In this document: piece by piece, positions 9,972-23,700 of the stretch
How the letters are laid out: every line of letters begins with the position of its first letter
How positions within the stretch are numbered: position 1 is the first letter of the stretch
Assembly (NCBI RefSeq): GCF_036373705.1
Contig: NC_089851.1
Location: 52,793,812 to 52,857,811 of the forward strand
Reading direction: 5' to 3'
Source of the DNA: Amia ocellicauda
Lineage: Eukaryota; Chordata; Actinopteri; Amiiformes; Amiidae
Length of the DNA stretch: 64,000 nt
The notes under the pieces: model-generated
Told to the model about the DNA's origin: nothing
Databases searched by the model: none
The model's input: only the letters and a program-made list of their open reading frames with translations
Program-made: the position numbers and the translations under genes

Positions 9972-12900
9972 AAATCTGCCGCTGCTGCTGCTGATAGTAG
10001 CATAACAGCAGATCACGGACCGCTGTCAATCAGGTGCTTGCCTTGCCGTCCATCCATCCATCCATCCATCTATCTATCTATCTATCTGTCTATCTATGAC
10101 TCTTGATATATAACTCTCTTGCTTGCTATCGCTCCCCCAATGGTCAGTAGCATAGTAGCATAACAGCAGATCACGGACCACTGTCAATCAGATGCTTGCC
10201 TTGCCATCCATCCATCCATCCATCTATCTATCTATCTATCTATCTATGACTCTCGATATCTAACTCTCTTGCTTGCTATCGCTCCCCCAATGGTCAGTAG
10301 CATAGTAGCATAACAGCAGTTCACGGACCACTGTCAATCAGATGCTTGCCTTGCCGTCCATCCATCCATCTATCTATCTATCTATCTATCTATGACTCTC
10401 GCTATCTAACTCTCTTGCTTGCTATCGCTCCCCCAATGGTCAGTAGCATAGTAGCATAACAGCAGATCACGGACCACTGTCAATCAGATGCTTGCCTTGC
10501 CGTCCATCCATCTATATATCTATCGATGACTCTCGATATCTAATTCTCTTGCTTGCTATCGCTCCCTCAATGGTCAGTAGCATAGTAGCATAACAGCAGA
10601 TCACAGACCACTGTCAATCAGATGCTTGCCTTGCCGTCCATCCATCCATCTATCTATCTATCTAGCTATGACTCTCGATATCTAACTCTCTTGCATGCTA
10701 TCGTTCCCCAATGTTTAGTAGCATAGTAGCATAACAGCAGATCACGGACCACTGTAAATCAGATGCTTGCCTTGCCGTCCATCCATCCATCCATCTATCT
10801 ATGACTCTCGATATCTAACTCTCTTGCTTGGTATCGCTCCCCCAATGGTCAGTATCATTGTAGCATAACAGCAGAACATGGACCACTGTCAATCAGATGC
10901 TTGCCTTGCCGTCCATCCATCCATCCATCTATCTATGTATCTATCTATGACTCTCGATATCTAACTCTCTTGCTTGCTATCGCTCCCCCAATGGTCAGTA
11001 GCATAGTAGCATAACAGCAGATCACGGACCACTGTCAATCAGATGCTTGCCTTGCCGTCCATCCATCTATATATCTATCTATGACTCTCGATATCTAATT
11101 CTCTTGCTTGCTATCGCTCCCTCAATGGTCAGTAGCATAGTAGCATAACAGCAGATCACGGACCACTGTCAATCAGATGCTTGCCTTGCCGTCCATCCAT
11201 CCATCTATCTATCTATCTGTCTATGACTCTCGATATCTATCTCTCCTGCTTGCTATCGCTCCCCCAATGGTCAGTAGCATAGTAGCATAACATCAGATCA
11301 CGGACCACTGTCAATCAGATGCTTGCCTTGCCGTCCATCCATCTATCCATCTATCTATCTATCTATGACTCTTGATATCTAACTCTCTTGCTTGCTATCG
11401 CTACCCCAATGGTCAGTAGAATAGTAGCATATCAGCAGATCATGGACCACAGTCAATCAGATGCTTGCCTTGCCGTCCATCCATCCATCTATCTATCTAT
11501 CTATCTATGACTCTCGATATCTAACTCTCTTGCTTGCTATCGCTCCCCCAATGGTCAGTAGCATAGTAGCATAACATCAGATCACGGACCACTGTCAATC
11601 AGATGCTTGCCTTGCCGTCCATCCATCCATCTATCTATCTATCTATCTATGACTCTCGATATCTAACTCTCTTGCTTGCTATCGCTTCCCCAATGGTCAG
11701 TAGCATAGTAGCATAACATCAAATCACGGACCACTGTCAATCAGATGCTTGCCTTGCCGTCCATCCATCCATCTATCTATCTATCTATCTATGACTCTCG
11801 ATATCTAACTCTCTTGCTTGCTATCGCTCCCCCAATGGTCAGTAGCATAGTAGCATAACAGCAGATCACGGACCACTGTCAATCAGATGCTTGCCTTGCC
11901 GTCCATCCATCCATCCATCAATCTATCTATCTATGACTCTTGATATCTAACTCTCTTGCTTATTATTGCTCCCCCAATGGTCAGTAGCATAGTAGCATAA
12001 CAGCAAATCACGGACCACTGTCAATCAGATGCTTGCCTTGCCGTCCATCCATCCATCCATCTATCTATCTATCTATCTATGACTCTCGATATCTAACTCT
12101 CTTGCTTGCTATCGCTCCCCCAATGGTCAGTAGCATAGTAGCATAACTGCAGATCACGGACCACTGTCAATCAGATGCTTGCCTTGCCGTCCATCCATCC
12201 ATCCATCTATCTATCTATCTATCTATGACTCTCGATATCTAACTCTCTTGCTTGCTATCGCTCCCCCAATGGTCAGTAGCATAGTAGCATAACTGCAGAT
12301 CACGGACCACTGTCAATCAGATGCTTGCCTTGCCGTCCATCCATCCATCTATCTATCTATCTATCTATGACTCTTGATATCTAACTCTCTTGCTTGCTAT
12401 CGCTCCCCCAATGGTCAGTAGCATTGTAGCATAACAGCAGATCACGGACCACTGTCAATCAGATGCTTGCCTTGCCGTCCATCCATCCATCCATCTATCT
12501 ATGACTCTCGATATCTAACTCTCTTGCTTGGTATCGCTCCCCCAATGGTCAGTATCATTGTAGCATAACAGCAGAACATGGACCACTGTCAATCAGATGC
12601 TTGCCTTGCCGTCCATCCATCCATCTATCTATCTATCTATCTATCTATGACTCTCGATATCTAACTCTCTTGCTTGGTATCGCTCCCCCAATGGTCAGTA
12701 GCATTGTAACATAACAGCAGATCACGGACCACTGTCAATCAGATGCTTGCCTTGCCGTCCATCCATCCATCCATCTATCTATCTATCTATCTATGACTCT
12801 CGATATCTAACTCTCTTGCTTGCTATCGCTCCCCCAATGGTCAGTAGCATAGTAGCATAACAGCAGATCACGGACCACTGTCAATCAGATGCTTGCCTTG

Positions 12901-14040
12901 CCGTCCATCCATCTATATATCTATCTATGACTCTCGATATCTAATTCTCTTGCTTGCTATCGCTCCCTCAATGGTCAGTAGCATAGTAGCATAACAGCAG
13001 ATCACGGACCACTGTCAATCAGATGCTTGCCTTGCCGTCCATCCATCCATCTATCTATCTATCTGTCTATGACTCTCGATATCTAACTCTCCTGCTTGCT
13101 ATCGCTCCCCCAATGGTCAGTAGCATAGTAGCATAACATCAGATCACGGACCACTGTCAATCAGATGCTTGCCTTGCCGTCCATCCATCCATCCATCTAT
13201 CTATCTATCTATGACTCTTGATATCTAACTCTCTTGCTTGCTATCGCTACCCCAATGGTCAGTAGAATAGTAGCATATCAGCAGATCATGGACCACTGTC
13301 AATCAGATGCTTGCCTTGCCGTCCATCCATCCATCTATCTATCTATCTATCTATGACTCTCGATATCTAACTCTCTTGCTTGCTATCGCTCCCCCAATGG
13401 TCAGTAGCATAGAAGCATAACATCAGATCACGGACCACTGTCAATCAGATGCTTGCCTTGCCGTCCATCCATCCATCTATCTATCTATCTATCTATGACT
13501 CTCGATATCTAACTCTCTTGCTTGCTATCGCTTCCCCAATGGTCAGTAGCATAGTAGCATAACAGCAAATCACGAACCACTGTCAATCAGATGCTTGCCT
13601 TGCCGTCCATCCATCCATCCATCTATCTATCTATCTATGACTCTCGATATCTAACTCTCTTGCTTGCTATCGCTCCCCCAATGGTCAGTAGCATAGTAGC
13701 ATAACAGCAGATCACGGACCACTGTCAATCAGATGCTTGCCTTGCCGTCCATCCATCCATCCATCAATCTATCTATCTATGACTCTTGATATCTAACTCT
13801 CTTGCTTGCTATCGCTACCCCAATGGTCAGTAGAATAGTAGCATATCAGCAGATCATGGACCACAGTCAATCAGATGCTTGCCTTGCCGTCCATCCATCC
13901 ATCTATCTATCTATCTATGTATGACTCTCGATATCTAACTCTCTTGCTTGCTATCGCTCCCCCAATGGTCAGTAGCATAGTAGCATAACATCAGATCACG
14001 GACCACTGTCAATCAGATGCTTGCCTTGCCGTCCATCCAT

Positions 14041-14042
14041 CC

Positions 14043-14092
<50 letters not shown>

Positions 14093-14208
14093 GACTCTCG
14101 ATATCTAACTCTCTTGCTTGCTATCGCTCCCCCAATGGTCAGTAGCATAGTAGCATAACATCAGATCACGGACCACTGTCAATCAGATGCTTGCCTTGCC
14201 GTCCATCC

Positions 14209-14243
<35 letters not shown>

Positions 14244-14268
14244 CATCTATCTATCCATCTATCTATGA
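14041..14268. repeat. Two neighbouring monomers with expanded CTAT cores
   Basis: Within the array, two adjacent monomers carry about 12 or more CTAT units, the second interrupted by CCAT units. Most monomers have 4-6. Similar expansions occur near 28,925-28,978, 31,375-31,419 and 32,105-32,160, some with a TATATATCT interruption. Confidence 0.9.
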
Positions 14269-17200
14269 CTCTCGATATCTAACTCTCTTGCTTGCTATCG
14301 CTCCCCCAATGGTCAGTAGCATAGTAGCATAACAGCAGATCACGGACCACTGTCAATCAGATGCTTGCCTTGCCGTCCATCCATCCATCTATCTATCTAT
14401 CTATTTATGACTCTCGATATCTAACTCTCTTGCTTGCTATCGCTCCCCCAATGGTCAGTAGCATAGTAGCATAACAGCAGATCACGGACCACTGTCAATC
14501 AGATGCTTGCCTTGCCGTCCATCCATCCATCCATCTATCTATCTATCTATCAATGACTCTCGATATCTAACTCTCTTGCTTGCTATCGCTCCCCCAATGG
14601 TCAGTAGCATAGTAGCATAACAGCAGATCACGGACCACTGTCAATCAGATGCTTGCCTTGCCATCCATCCATCTATCTATCTATCTATCTATGACTCTTG
14701 ATATCTAACTCTCTTGCTTATTATTGCTCCCCCAATGGTCAGTAGCATAGTAGCATAACAGCAGATCACGGACCACTGTCAATCAGATGCTTGCCTTGCC
14801 GTCCATCCATCCATCCATCTATCTATCTATCTATCTATGACTCTCGATATCTAACTCTCTTGCTTGCTATCGCTCCCCCAATGGTCAGTAGCATAGTAGC
14901 ATAACTGCAGATCACGGACCACTGTCAATCAGATGCTTGCCTTGCCGTCCATCCATCCATCTATCTATCTATCTATCTATGACTCTTGATATCTAACTCT
15001 CTTGCTTGCTATCGCTCCCCCAATGGTCAGTAGCATTGTAGCATAACAGCAGATCACGGACCACTGTCAATCAGATGCTTGCCTTGCCGTCCATCCATCC
15101 ATCCATCTATCTATCTATCAATGACTCTCGATATCTAACTCTCTTGCTTGCTATCGCTCCCCCAATGGTCAGTAGCATAGTAGCATAACAACAGATCACG
15201 GACCACTGTCAATCAGATGCTTGCCTTACCGTCCATCCATCCATCCATCAATCTAACTATCTATCTATGACTCTCGATATCTAACTCTCTTGCTTGCTAT
15301 CGCTCCCCCAATGGTCAGTAGCATAGTAGCATAACAGCAGATCACGGACCACTGTCAATCAGATGCTTGCCTTGCCGTCCATCCATCCATCTATCTATCT
15401 ATCTATCTATGACTCTCGATATCCTCTCTTGCTTGCTATCGCTCCCCCAATGGTCAGTAGCATAGTAGCATAACAGCAGATCACGGACCACTGTCAATCA
15501 GATGCTTGCCTTGCCGTCCATCCATCTATCTATCTATCTATCTATCTATGACTCTCGATATCTAACTCTCTTGCTTGCTATCGCTCCCCCAATGGTCAGT
15601 AACATAGTAGCATAACAGCAGATCACGGACCACTGTCAATCAGATGCTTGCCTTGCCGTCCATCCATCTATCTATCTATCTATCTATGACTCTCGATATC
15701 TAACTCTCTTGCTTGCTATCGCTCCCCCAATGGTCAGTAGCATAGTAGCATAACAGCAGATCACGGACCACTGTCAATCAGATGCTTGCCTTGCCGTCCA
15801 TCCATCCATCCATCTATCTATCTATCTATCAATGACTCTCGATATCTAACTCTCTTGCTTGCTATCGCTCCCCCAATGGTCAGTAGCATAGTAGCATAAC
15901 AGCAGATCACGGACCACTGTCAATCAGATGCTTGCCTTGCCATCCATCCATCTATCTATCTATCTATCTATGACTCTTGATATCTAACTCTCTTGCTTAT
16001 TATTGCTCCCCCAATGGTCAGTAGCATAGTAGCATAACAGCAGATCACGGACCACTGTCAATCAGATGCTTGCCTTGCCGTCCATCCATCCATCCATCTA
16101 TCTATCTATCTATCTATGACTCTCGATATCTAACTCTCTTGCTTGCTATCGCTCCCCCAATGGTCAGTAGCATAGTAGCATAACTGCAGATCACGGACCA
16201 CTGTCAATCAGATGCTTGCCTTGCCGTCCATCCATCCATCCATCTATCTATCTATCTATCTATGACTCTCGATATCTAACTCTCTTGCTTGCTATCGCTC
16301 CCCCAATGGTCAGTAGCATAGTAGCATAACTGCAGATCACGGACCACTGTCAATCAGATGCTTGCCTTGCCGTCCATCCATCCATCTATCTATCTATCTA
16401 TCTATGACTCTTGATATCTAACTCTCTTGCTTGCTATCGCTCCCCCAATGGTCAGTAGCATTGTAGCATAACAGCAGATCACGGACCACTGTCAATCAGA
16501 TGCTTGCCTTGCCGTCCATCCATCCATCTATCTATCTATCTATCTATGACTCTCGATATCTAACTCTCTTGCTTGCTATCGCTCCCCCAATGGTCAGTAG
16601 CATAGTAGCATAACAGCAGATCACGGACCACTGTCAATCAGATGCTTGCCTTGCCGTCCATCCATCCATCTATCTATCTATCTATCTATGACTCTCGATA
16701 TCCTCTCTTGCTTGCTATCGCTCCCCCAATGGTCAGTAGCATAGTAGCATAACAGCAGATCACGGACCACTGTCAATCAGATGCTTGCCTTGCCGTCCAT
16801 CCATCTATCTATCTATCTATCTATCTATGACTCTCGATATCTAACTCTCTTGCTTGCTATCGCTCCCCCAATGGTCAGTAACATAGTAGCATAACAGCAG
16901 ATCACGGACCACTGTCAATCAGATGCTTGCCTTGCCGTCCATCCATCTATCTATCTATCTATCTATGACTCTTGATATCTAACTCTCTTGCTTGCTATCG
17001 CTCCCCCAATGGTCAGTAGCATAGTAGCATAACAGCAGATCACGGACCACTGTCAATCAGATGCTTGCCTTGCCGTCCATCCATCCATCCATCTATCTAT
17101 CTATCTATCAATGACTCTCGATATCTAACTCTCTTGCTTGCTATCGCTCCCCCAATGGTCAGTAGCATAGTAGCATAACAGCAGATCACGGACCACTGTC

Positions 17201-20200
17201 AATCAGATGCTTGCCTTGCCATCCATCCATCTATCTATCTATCTATCTATCTATGACTCTTGATATCTAACTCTCTTGCTTATTATTGCTCCCCCAATGG
17301 TCAGTAGCATAGTAGCATAACAGCAGATCACGGACCACTGTCAATCAGATGCTTGCCTTGCCGTCCATCCATCCATCCATCTATCTATCTATCTATCTAT
17401 GACTCTCGATATCTAACTCTCTTGCTTGCTATCGCTCCCCCAATGGTCAGTAGCATAGTAGCATAACTGCAGATCACGGACCACTGTCAATCAGATGCTT
17501 GCCTTGCCGTCCATCCATCCATCCATCTATCTATCTATCTATCTATGACTCTCGATATCTAACTCTCTTGCTTGCTATCGCTCCCCCAATGGTCAGTAGC
17601 ATAGTAGCATAACTGCAGATCACGGACCACTGTCAATCAGATGCTTGCCTTGCCGTCCATCCATCCATCTATCTATCTATCTATCTATGACTCTTGATAT
17701 CTAACTCTCTTGCTTGCTATCGCTCCCCCAATGGTCAGTAGCATTGTAGCATAACAGCAGATCACGGACCACTGTCAATCAGATGCTTGCCTTGCCGTCC
17801 ATCCATCCATCTATCTATCTATCTATCTATGACTCTCGATATCTAACTCTCTTGCTTGCTATCGCTCCCCCAATGGTCAGTAGCATAGTAGCATAACAGC
17901 AGATCACGGACCACTGTCAATCAGATGCTTGCCTTGCCGTCCATCCATCCATCCATCTATCTATCTATCAATGACTCTCGATATCTAACTCTCTTGCTTG
18001 CTATCGCTCCCCCAATGGTCAGTAGCATAGTAGCATAACAGCAGATCACGGACCACTGTCAATCAGATGCTTGCCTTACCGTCCATTCATCCATCCATCT
18101 ATCTATCTATCTATCTATGACTCTCGATATCTAACTCTCTTGCTTGCTATCGCTCCCCCAATGGTCAGTAGCATAGTAGCATAACAGCAGATCACGGACC
18201 ACTGTCAATCAGATGCTTGCCTTGCCGTCCATCCATCTATCTATCTATCTATCTATGACTCTTGATATCTAACTCTCTTGCTTGCTATCGCTCCCCCATT
18301 GGTCAGTAGCATAGTAGCATAACAGCAGATCACGGACCACTGTCAATCAGATGCTTGCCTTGCCGTCCATCCATCCATCTATCTATCTATCTATCTATCT
18401 ATGACTCTTGATATCTAACTCTCTTGCTTGCTATCGCTCCCCCAATGGTCAGTAGCATAGTAGCATAACAGCAGATCACGGACCACTGTCAATCAGATGC
18501 TTGCCTTGCCGTCCATCCATCCATCCATCTATCTATCTATCTATCAATGACTCTCGATATCTAACTCTCTTGCTTGCTATCGCTCCCCCAATGGTCAGTA
18601 GCATAGTAGCATAACAGCAGATCACGGACCACTGTCAATCAGATGCTTGCCTTGCCGTCCATCCATCTATCTATCTATCTATCTATGACTCTTGATATCT
18701 AACTCTCTTGCTTGCTATCGCTCCCCCAATGGTCAGTAGCATAGTAGCATAACAGCAGATCACGGAACACTGTCAATCAGATGCTTGCCTTGCCGTCCAT
18801 CCATCCATCTATCTATCTATCTATTTATGACTCTCGATATCTAACTCTCTTGCTTGCTATCGCTCCCCCAATGGTCAGTAGCATAGTAGCATAACAGCAG
18901 ATCACGGACCACTGTCAATCAGATGCTTGCCTTGCCGTCCATCCATCCATCCATCTATCTATCTATCTATCAATGACTCTCGATATCTAACTCTCTTGCT
19001 TGCTATCGCTCCCCCAATGGTCAGTAGCATAGTAGCATAACAGCAGATCACGGACCACTGTCAATCAGATGCTTGCCTTGCCATCCATCCATCTATCTAT
19101 CTATCTATCTATGACTCTTGATATCTAACTCTCTTGCTTATTATTGCTCCCCCAATGGTCAGTAGCATAGTAGCATAACAGCAGATCACGGATGACTGTC
19201 AATCAGATGCTTGCCTTGCCGTCCATCCATCCATCCATCTATCTATCTATCTATCTATGACTCTCGATATCTAACTCTCTTGCTTGCTATCGCTCCCCCA
19301 ATGGTCAGTAGCATAGTAGCATAACTGCAGATCACGGACCACTGTCAATCAGATGCTTGCCTTGCCGTCCATCCATCCATCTATCTATCTATCTATCTAT
19401 GACTCTTGATATCTAACTCTCTTGCTTGCTATTGCTCCCCCAATGGTCAGTAGCATTGTAGCATAACAGCAGATCACGGACCACTGTCAATCAGATGCTT
19501 GCCTTGCCGTCCATCCATCCATCTATCTATCTATCTATCTATGACTCTCGATATCTAACTCTCTTGCTTGCTATCGCTCCCCCAATGGTCAGTAGCATAG
19601 TAGCATAACAGCAGATCACGGACCACTGTCAATCAGATGCTTGCCTTGCCGTCCATCCATCCATCCATCTATCTATCTATCAATGACTCTCGATATCTAA
19701 CTCTCTTGCTTGCTATCGCTCCCCCAATGGTCAGTAGCATAGTAGCATAACAGCAGATCACGGACCACTGTCAATCAGATGCTTGCCTTACCGTCCATCC
19801 ATCCATCCATCTATCTATCTATCTATCAATGACTCTCGATATCTAACTCTCTTGCTTGCTATCGCTCCCCCAATGGTCAGTAGCATAGTAGCATAACAGC
19901 AGATCACGGACCACTGTCAATCAGATGCTTGCCTTGCCGTCCATCCATCCATCTATCTATCTATCTATCTATCTATGACTCTCGATATCCTCTCTTGCTT
20001 GCTATCGCTCCCCCAATGGTCAGTAGCATAGTAGCATAACAGCAGATCACGGACCACTGTCAATCAGATGCTTGCCTTGCCGTCCATCCATCCATCTATC
20101 TATCTATCTATCTATGACTCTCGATATCTAACTCTCTTGCTTGCTATCGCTCCCCCAATGGTCAGTAGCATAGTAGCATAACAGCAGATCACGGACCACT

Positions 20201-20665
20201 GTCAATCAGATGCTTGCCTTGCCGTCCATCCATCTATCTATCTATCTATCTATGACTCTTGATATCTAACTCTCTTGCTTGCTATCGCTCCCCCATTGGT
20301 CAGTAGCATAGTAGCATAACAGCAGATCACGGACCACTGTCAATCAGATGCTTGCCTTGCCGTCCATCCATCCATCTATCTATCTATCTATCTATCTATC
20401 TATGACTCTTGATATCTAACTCTCTTGCTTGCTATCGCTCCCTCAATGGTCAGTAGCATAGTAGCATAACAGCAGATCACGGACCACTGTCAATCAGATG
20501 CTTGCCTTGCCGTCCATCCATCCATCCATCTATCTATCTATCTATCAATGACTCTCGATATCTAACTCTCTTGCTTGCTATCGCTCCCCCAATGGTCAGT
20601 AGCATAGTAGCATAACAGCAGATCACGGACCACTGTCAATCAGATGCTAGCCTTGCCGTCCATCC

Positions 20666-20703
<38 letters not shown>

Positions 20704-23700
20704 AACTCTTGATATCTAACTCTCTTGCTTGCTATCGCTCCCCCAATGGTCAGTAGCATAGTAGCATAACAGCAGATCACGGACCACTGTCAATCAGATG
20801 CTTGCCTTGCCGTCCATCCATCCATCCATCTATCTATCTATCTATCAATGACTCTCGATATCTAACTCTCTTGCTTGCTATCGCTCCCCCAATGGTCAGT
20901 AGCATAGTAGCATAACAGCAGATCACGGACCACTGTCAATCAGATGCTTGCCTTGCCGTCCATCCATCTATCTATCTATCTATCTATGACTCTTGATATC
21001 TAACTCTCTTGCTTGCTATCGCTCCCCCAATGGTCAGTAGCATAGTAGCATAACAGCAGATCACGGAACACTGTCAATCAGATGCTTGCCTTGCCGTCCA
21101 TCCATCCATCTATCTATCTATCTATTTATGACTCTCGATATCTAACTCTCTTGCTTGCTATCGCTCCCCCAATGGTCAGTAGCATAGTAGCATAACAGCA
21201 GATCACGGACCACTGTCAATCAGATGCTTGCCTTGCCGTCCATCCATCCATCCATCTATCTATCTATCTATCAATGACTCTCGATATCTAACTCTCTTGC
21301 TTGCTATCGCTCCCCCAATGGTCAGTAGCATAGTAGCATAACAGCAGATCACGGACCACTGTCAATCAGATGCTTGCCTTGCCATCCATCCATCTATCTA
21401 TCTATCTATCTATGACTCTTGATATCTAACTCTCTTGCTTATTATTGCTCCCCCAATGGTCAGTAGCATAGTAGCATAACAGCAGATCACGGACCACTGT
21501 CAATCAGATGCTTGCCTTGCCGTCCATCCATCCATCCATCTATCTATCTATCTATCTATGACTCTCGATATCAAACTCTCTTGCTTGCTATCGCTCCCCC
21601 AATGGTCAGTAGCATAGTAGCATAACTGCAGATCACGGACCACTGTCAATCAGATGCTTGCCTTGCCGTCCATCCATCCATCTATCTATCTATCTATCTA
21701 TGACTCTTGATATCTAACTCTCTTGCTTGCTATCGCTCCCCCAATGGTCAGTAGCATAGTAGCATAACAGCAGATCACGGACCACTGTCAATCAGATGCT
21801 TGCCTTGCCGTCCATCCATCCATCCATCTATCTATCTATCAATGACTCTCGATATCTAACTCTCTTGCTTGCTATCGCTCCCCCAATGGTCAGTAGCATA
21901 GTAGCATAACAGCAGATCACGGACCACTGTCAATCAGATGCTTGCCTTACCGTCCATCCATCCATCCATCTATCTATCTATCTATCAATGACTCTCGATA
22001 TCTAACTCTCTTGCTTGCTATCGCTCCCCCAATGGTCAGTAGCATAGTAGCATAACAGCAGATCACGGACCACTGTGAATCAGATGCTTGCCTTGCCGTC
22101 CATCCGTCCATCTATCTATCTATCTATCTATCTATGACTCTCGATATCCTCTCTTGCTTGCTATCGCTCCCCCAATGGTCAGTAGCATAGTAGCATAACA
22201 GCAGATCACGGACCACTGTCAATCAGATGCTTGCCTTGCCGTCCATCCATCCATCTATCTATCTATCTATCTATGACTCTCGATATCTAACTCTCTTGCT
22301 TGCTATCGCTCCCCCAATGGTCAGTAGCATAGTAGCATAACAGCAGATCACGGACCACTGTCAATCAGATGCTTGCCTTGCCGTCCATCCATCTATCTAT
22401 CTATCTATCTATGACTCTTGATATCTAACTCTCTTGCTTGCTATCGCTCCCCCATTGGTCAGTAGCATAGTAGCATAACAGCAGATCACGGACCACTGTC
22501 AATCAGATGCTTGCCTTGCCGTCCATCCATCCATCTATCTATCTATCTATCTATGACTCTTGATATCTAACTCTCTTGCTTGCTATCGCTCCCCCAATGG
22601 TCAGTAGCATTGTAGCATAACAGCAGATCACGGACCACTGTCAATCAGATGCTTGCCTTGCCGTCCATCCATCCATCTATCTATCTATCTATCTATGACT
22701 CTCGATATCTAACTCTCTTGCTTGCTATCGCTCCCCCAATGGTCAGTAGCATAGTAGCATAACAGCAGATCACGGACCACTGTCAATCAGATGCTTGCCT
22801 TGCCGTCCATCCATCCATCTATCTATCTATGACTCTTGATATCTAACTCTCTTGCTTGCTATCGCTCCCCCAATGGTCAGTAGCATAGTAGCATAACAGC
22901 AGATCACGGACCACTGTCAATCAGATGCTTGCCTTACCGTCCATCCATCCATCCATCTATCTATCTATCTATCTATGACTCTCGATATCTAACTCTCTTG
23001 CTTGCTATCGCTCCCCCAATGGTCAGTAGCATAGTAGCATAACAGCAGATCACGGACCACTGTCAATCAGATGCTTGCCTTGCCGTCCATCCATCCATCT
23101 ATCTATCTATCTATCTATGACTCTCGATATCCTCTCTTGCTTGCTATCGCTCCCCCAATGGTCAGTAGCATAGTAGCATAACAGCAGATCACGGACCACT
23201 GTCAATCAGATGCTTGCCTTGCCGTCCATCCATCCATCTATCTATCTATCTATCTATGACTCTTGATATCTAACTCTCTTGCTTGCTATCGCTCCCCCAT
23301 TGGTCAGTAGCATAGTAGCATAACAGCAGATCACGGACCACTGTCAATCAGATGCTTGCCTTGCCGTCCATCCATCCATCTATCTATCTATCTATCTATC
23401 TATGACTCTTGATATCTAACTCTCTTGCTTGCTATCGCTCCCCCAATGGTCAGTAGCATAGTAGCATAACAGCAGATCACGGACCACTGTCAATCAGATG
23501 CTTGCCTTGCCGTCCATCCATCCATCCATCTATCTATCTATCTATCAATGACTCTCGATATCTAACTCTCTTGCTTGCTATCGCTCCCCCAATGGTCAGT
23601 AGCGTAGTAGCATATCAGCAGATCACGGACCACTGTCAATCAGATGCTTGCCTTGCCGTCCATCCATCTATCTATCTATCTATCTATGACTCTTGATATC

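Larger units (their letters stand above)
8669..9993. other. tRNA island 2 (copy of island 1)
   Basis: Near-identical to island 1 and shifted by 6,830 bp left of the AAAAC tract and 6,820 bp right of it; the 10-bp difference equals two AAAAC units. Gene order and all junctions are the same: Asn, Thr(TGT), partial satellite monomer, Asn, Thr(AGT). Only scattered point differences were seen, which suggests a recent duplication or ongoing homogenisation. Confidence 0.92.
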
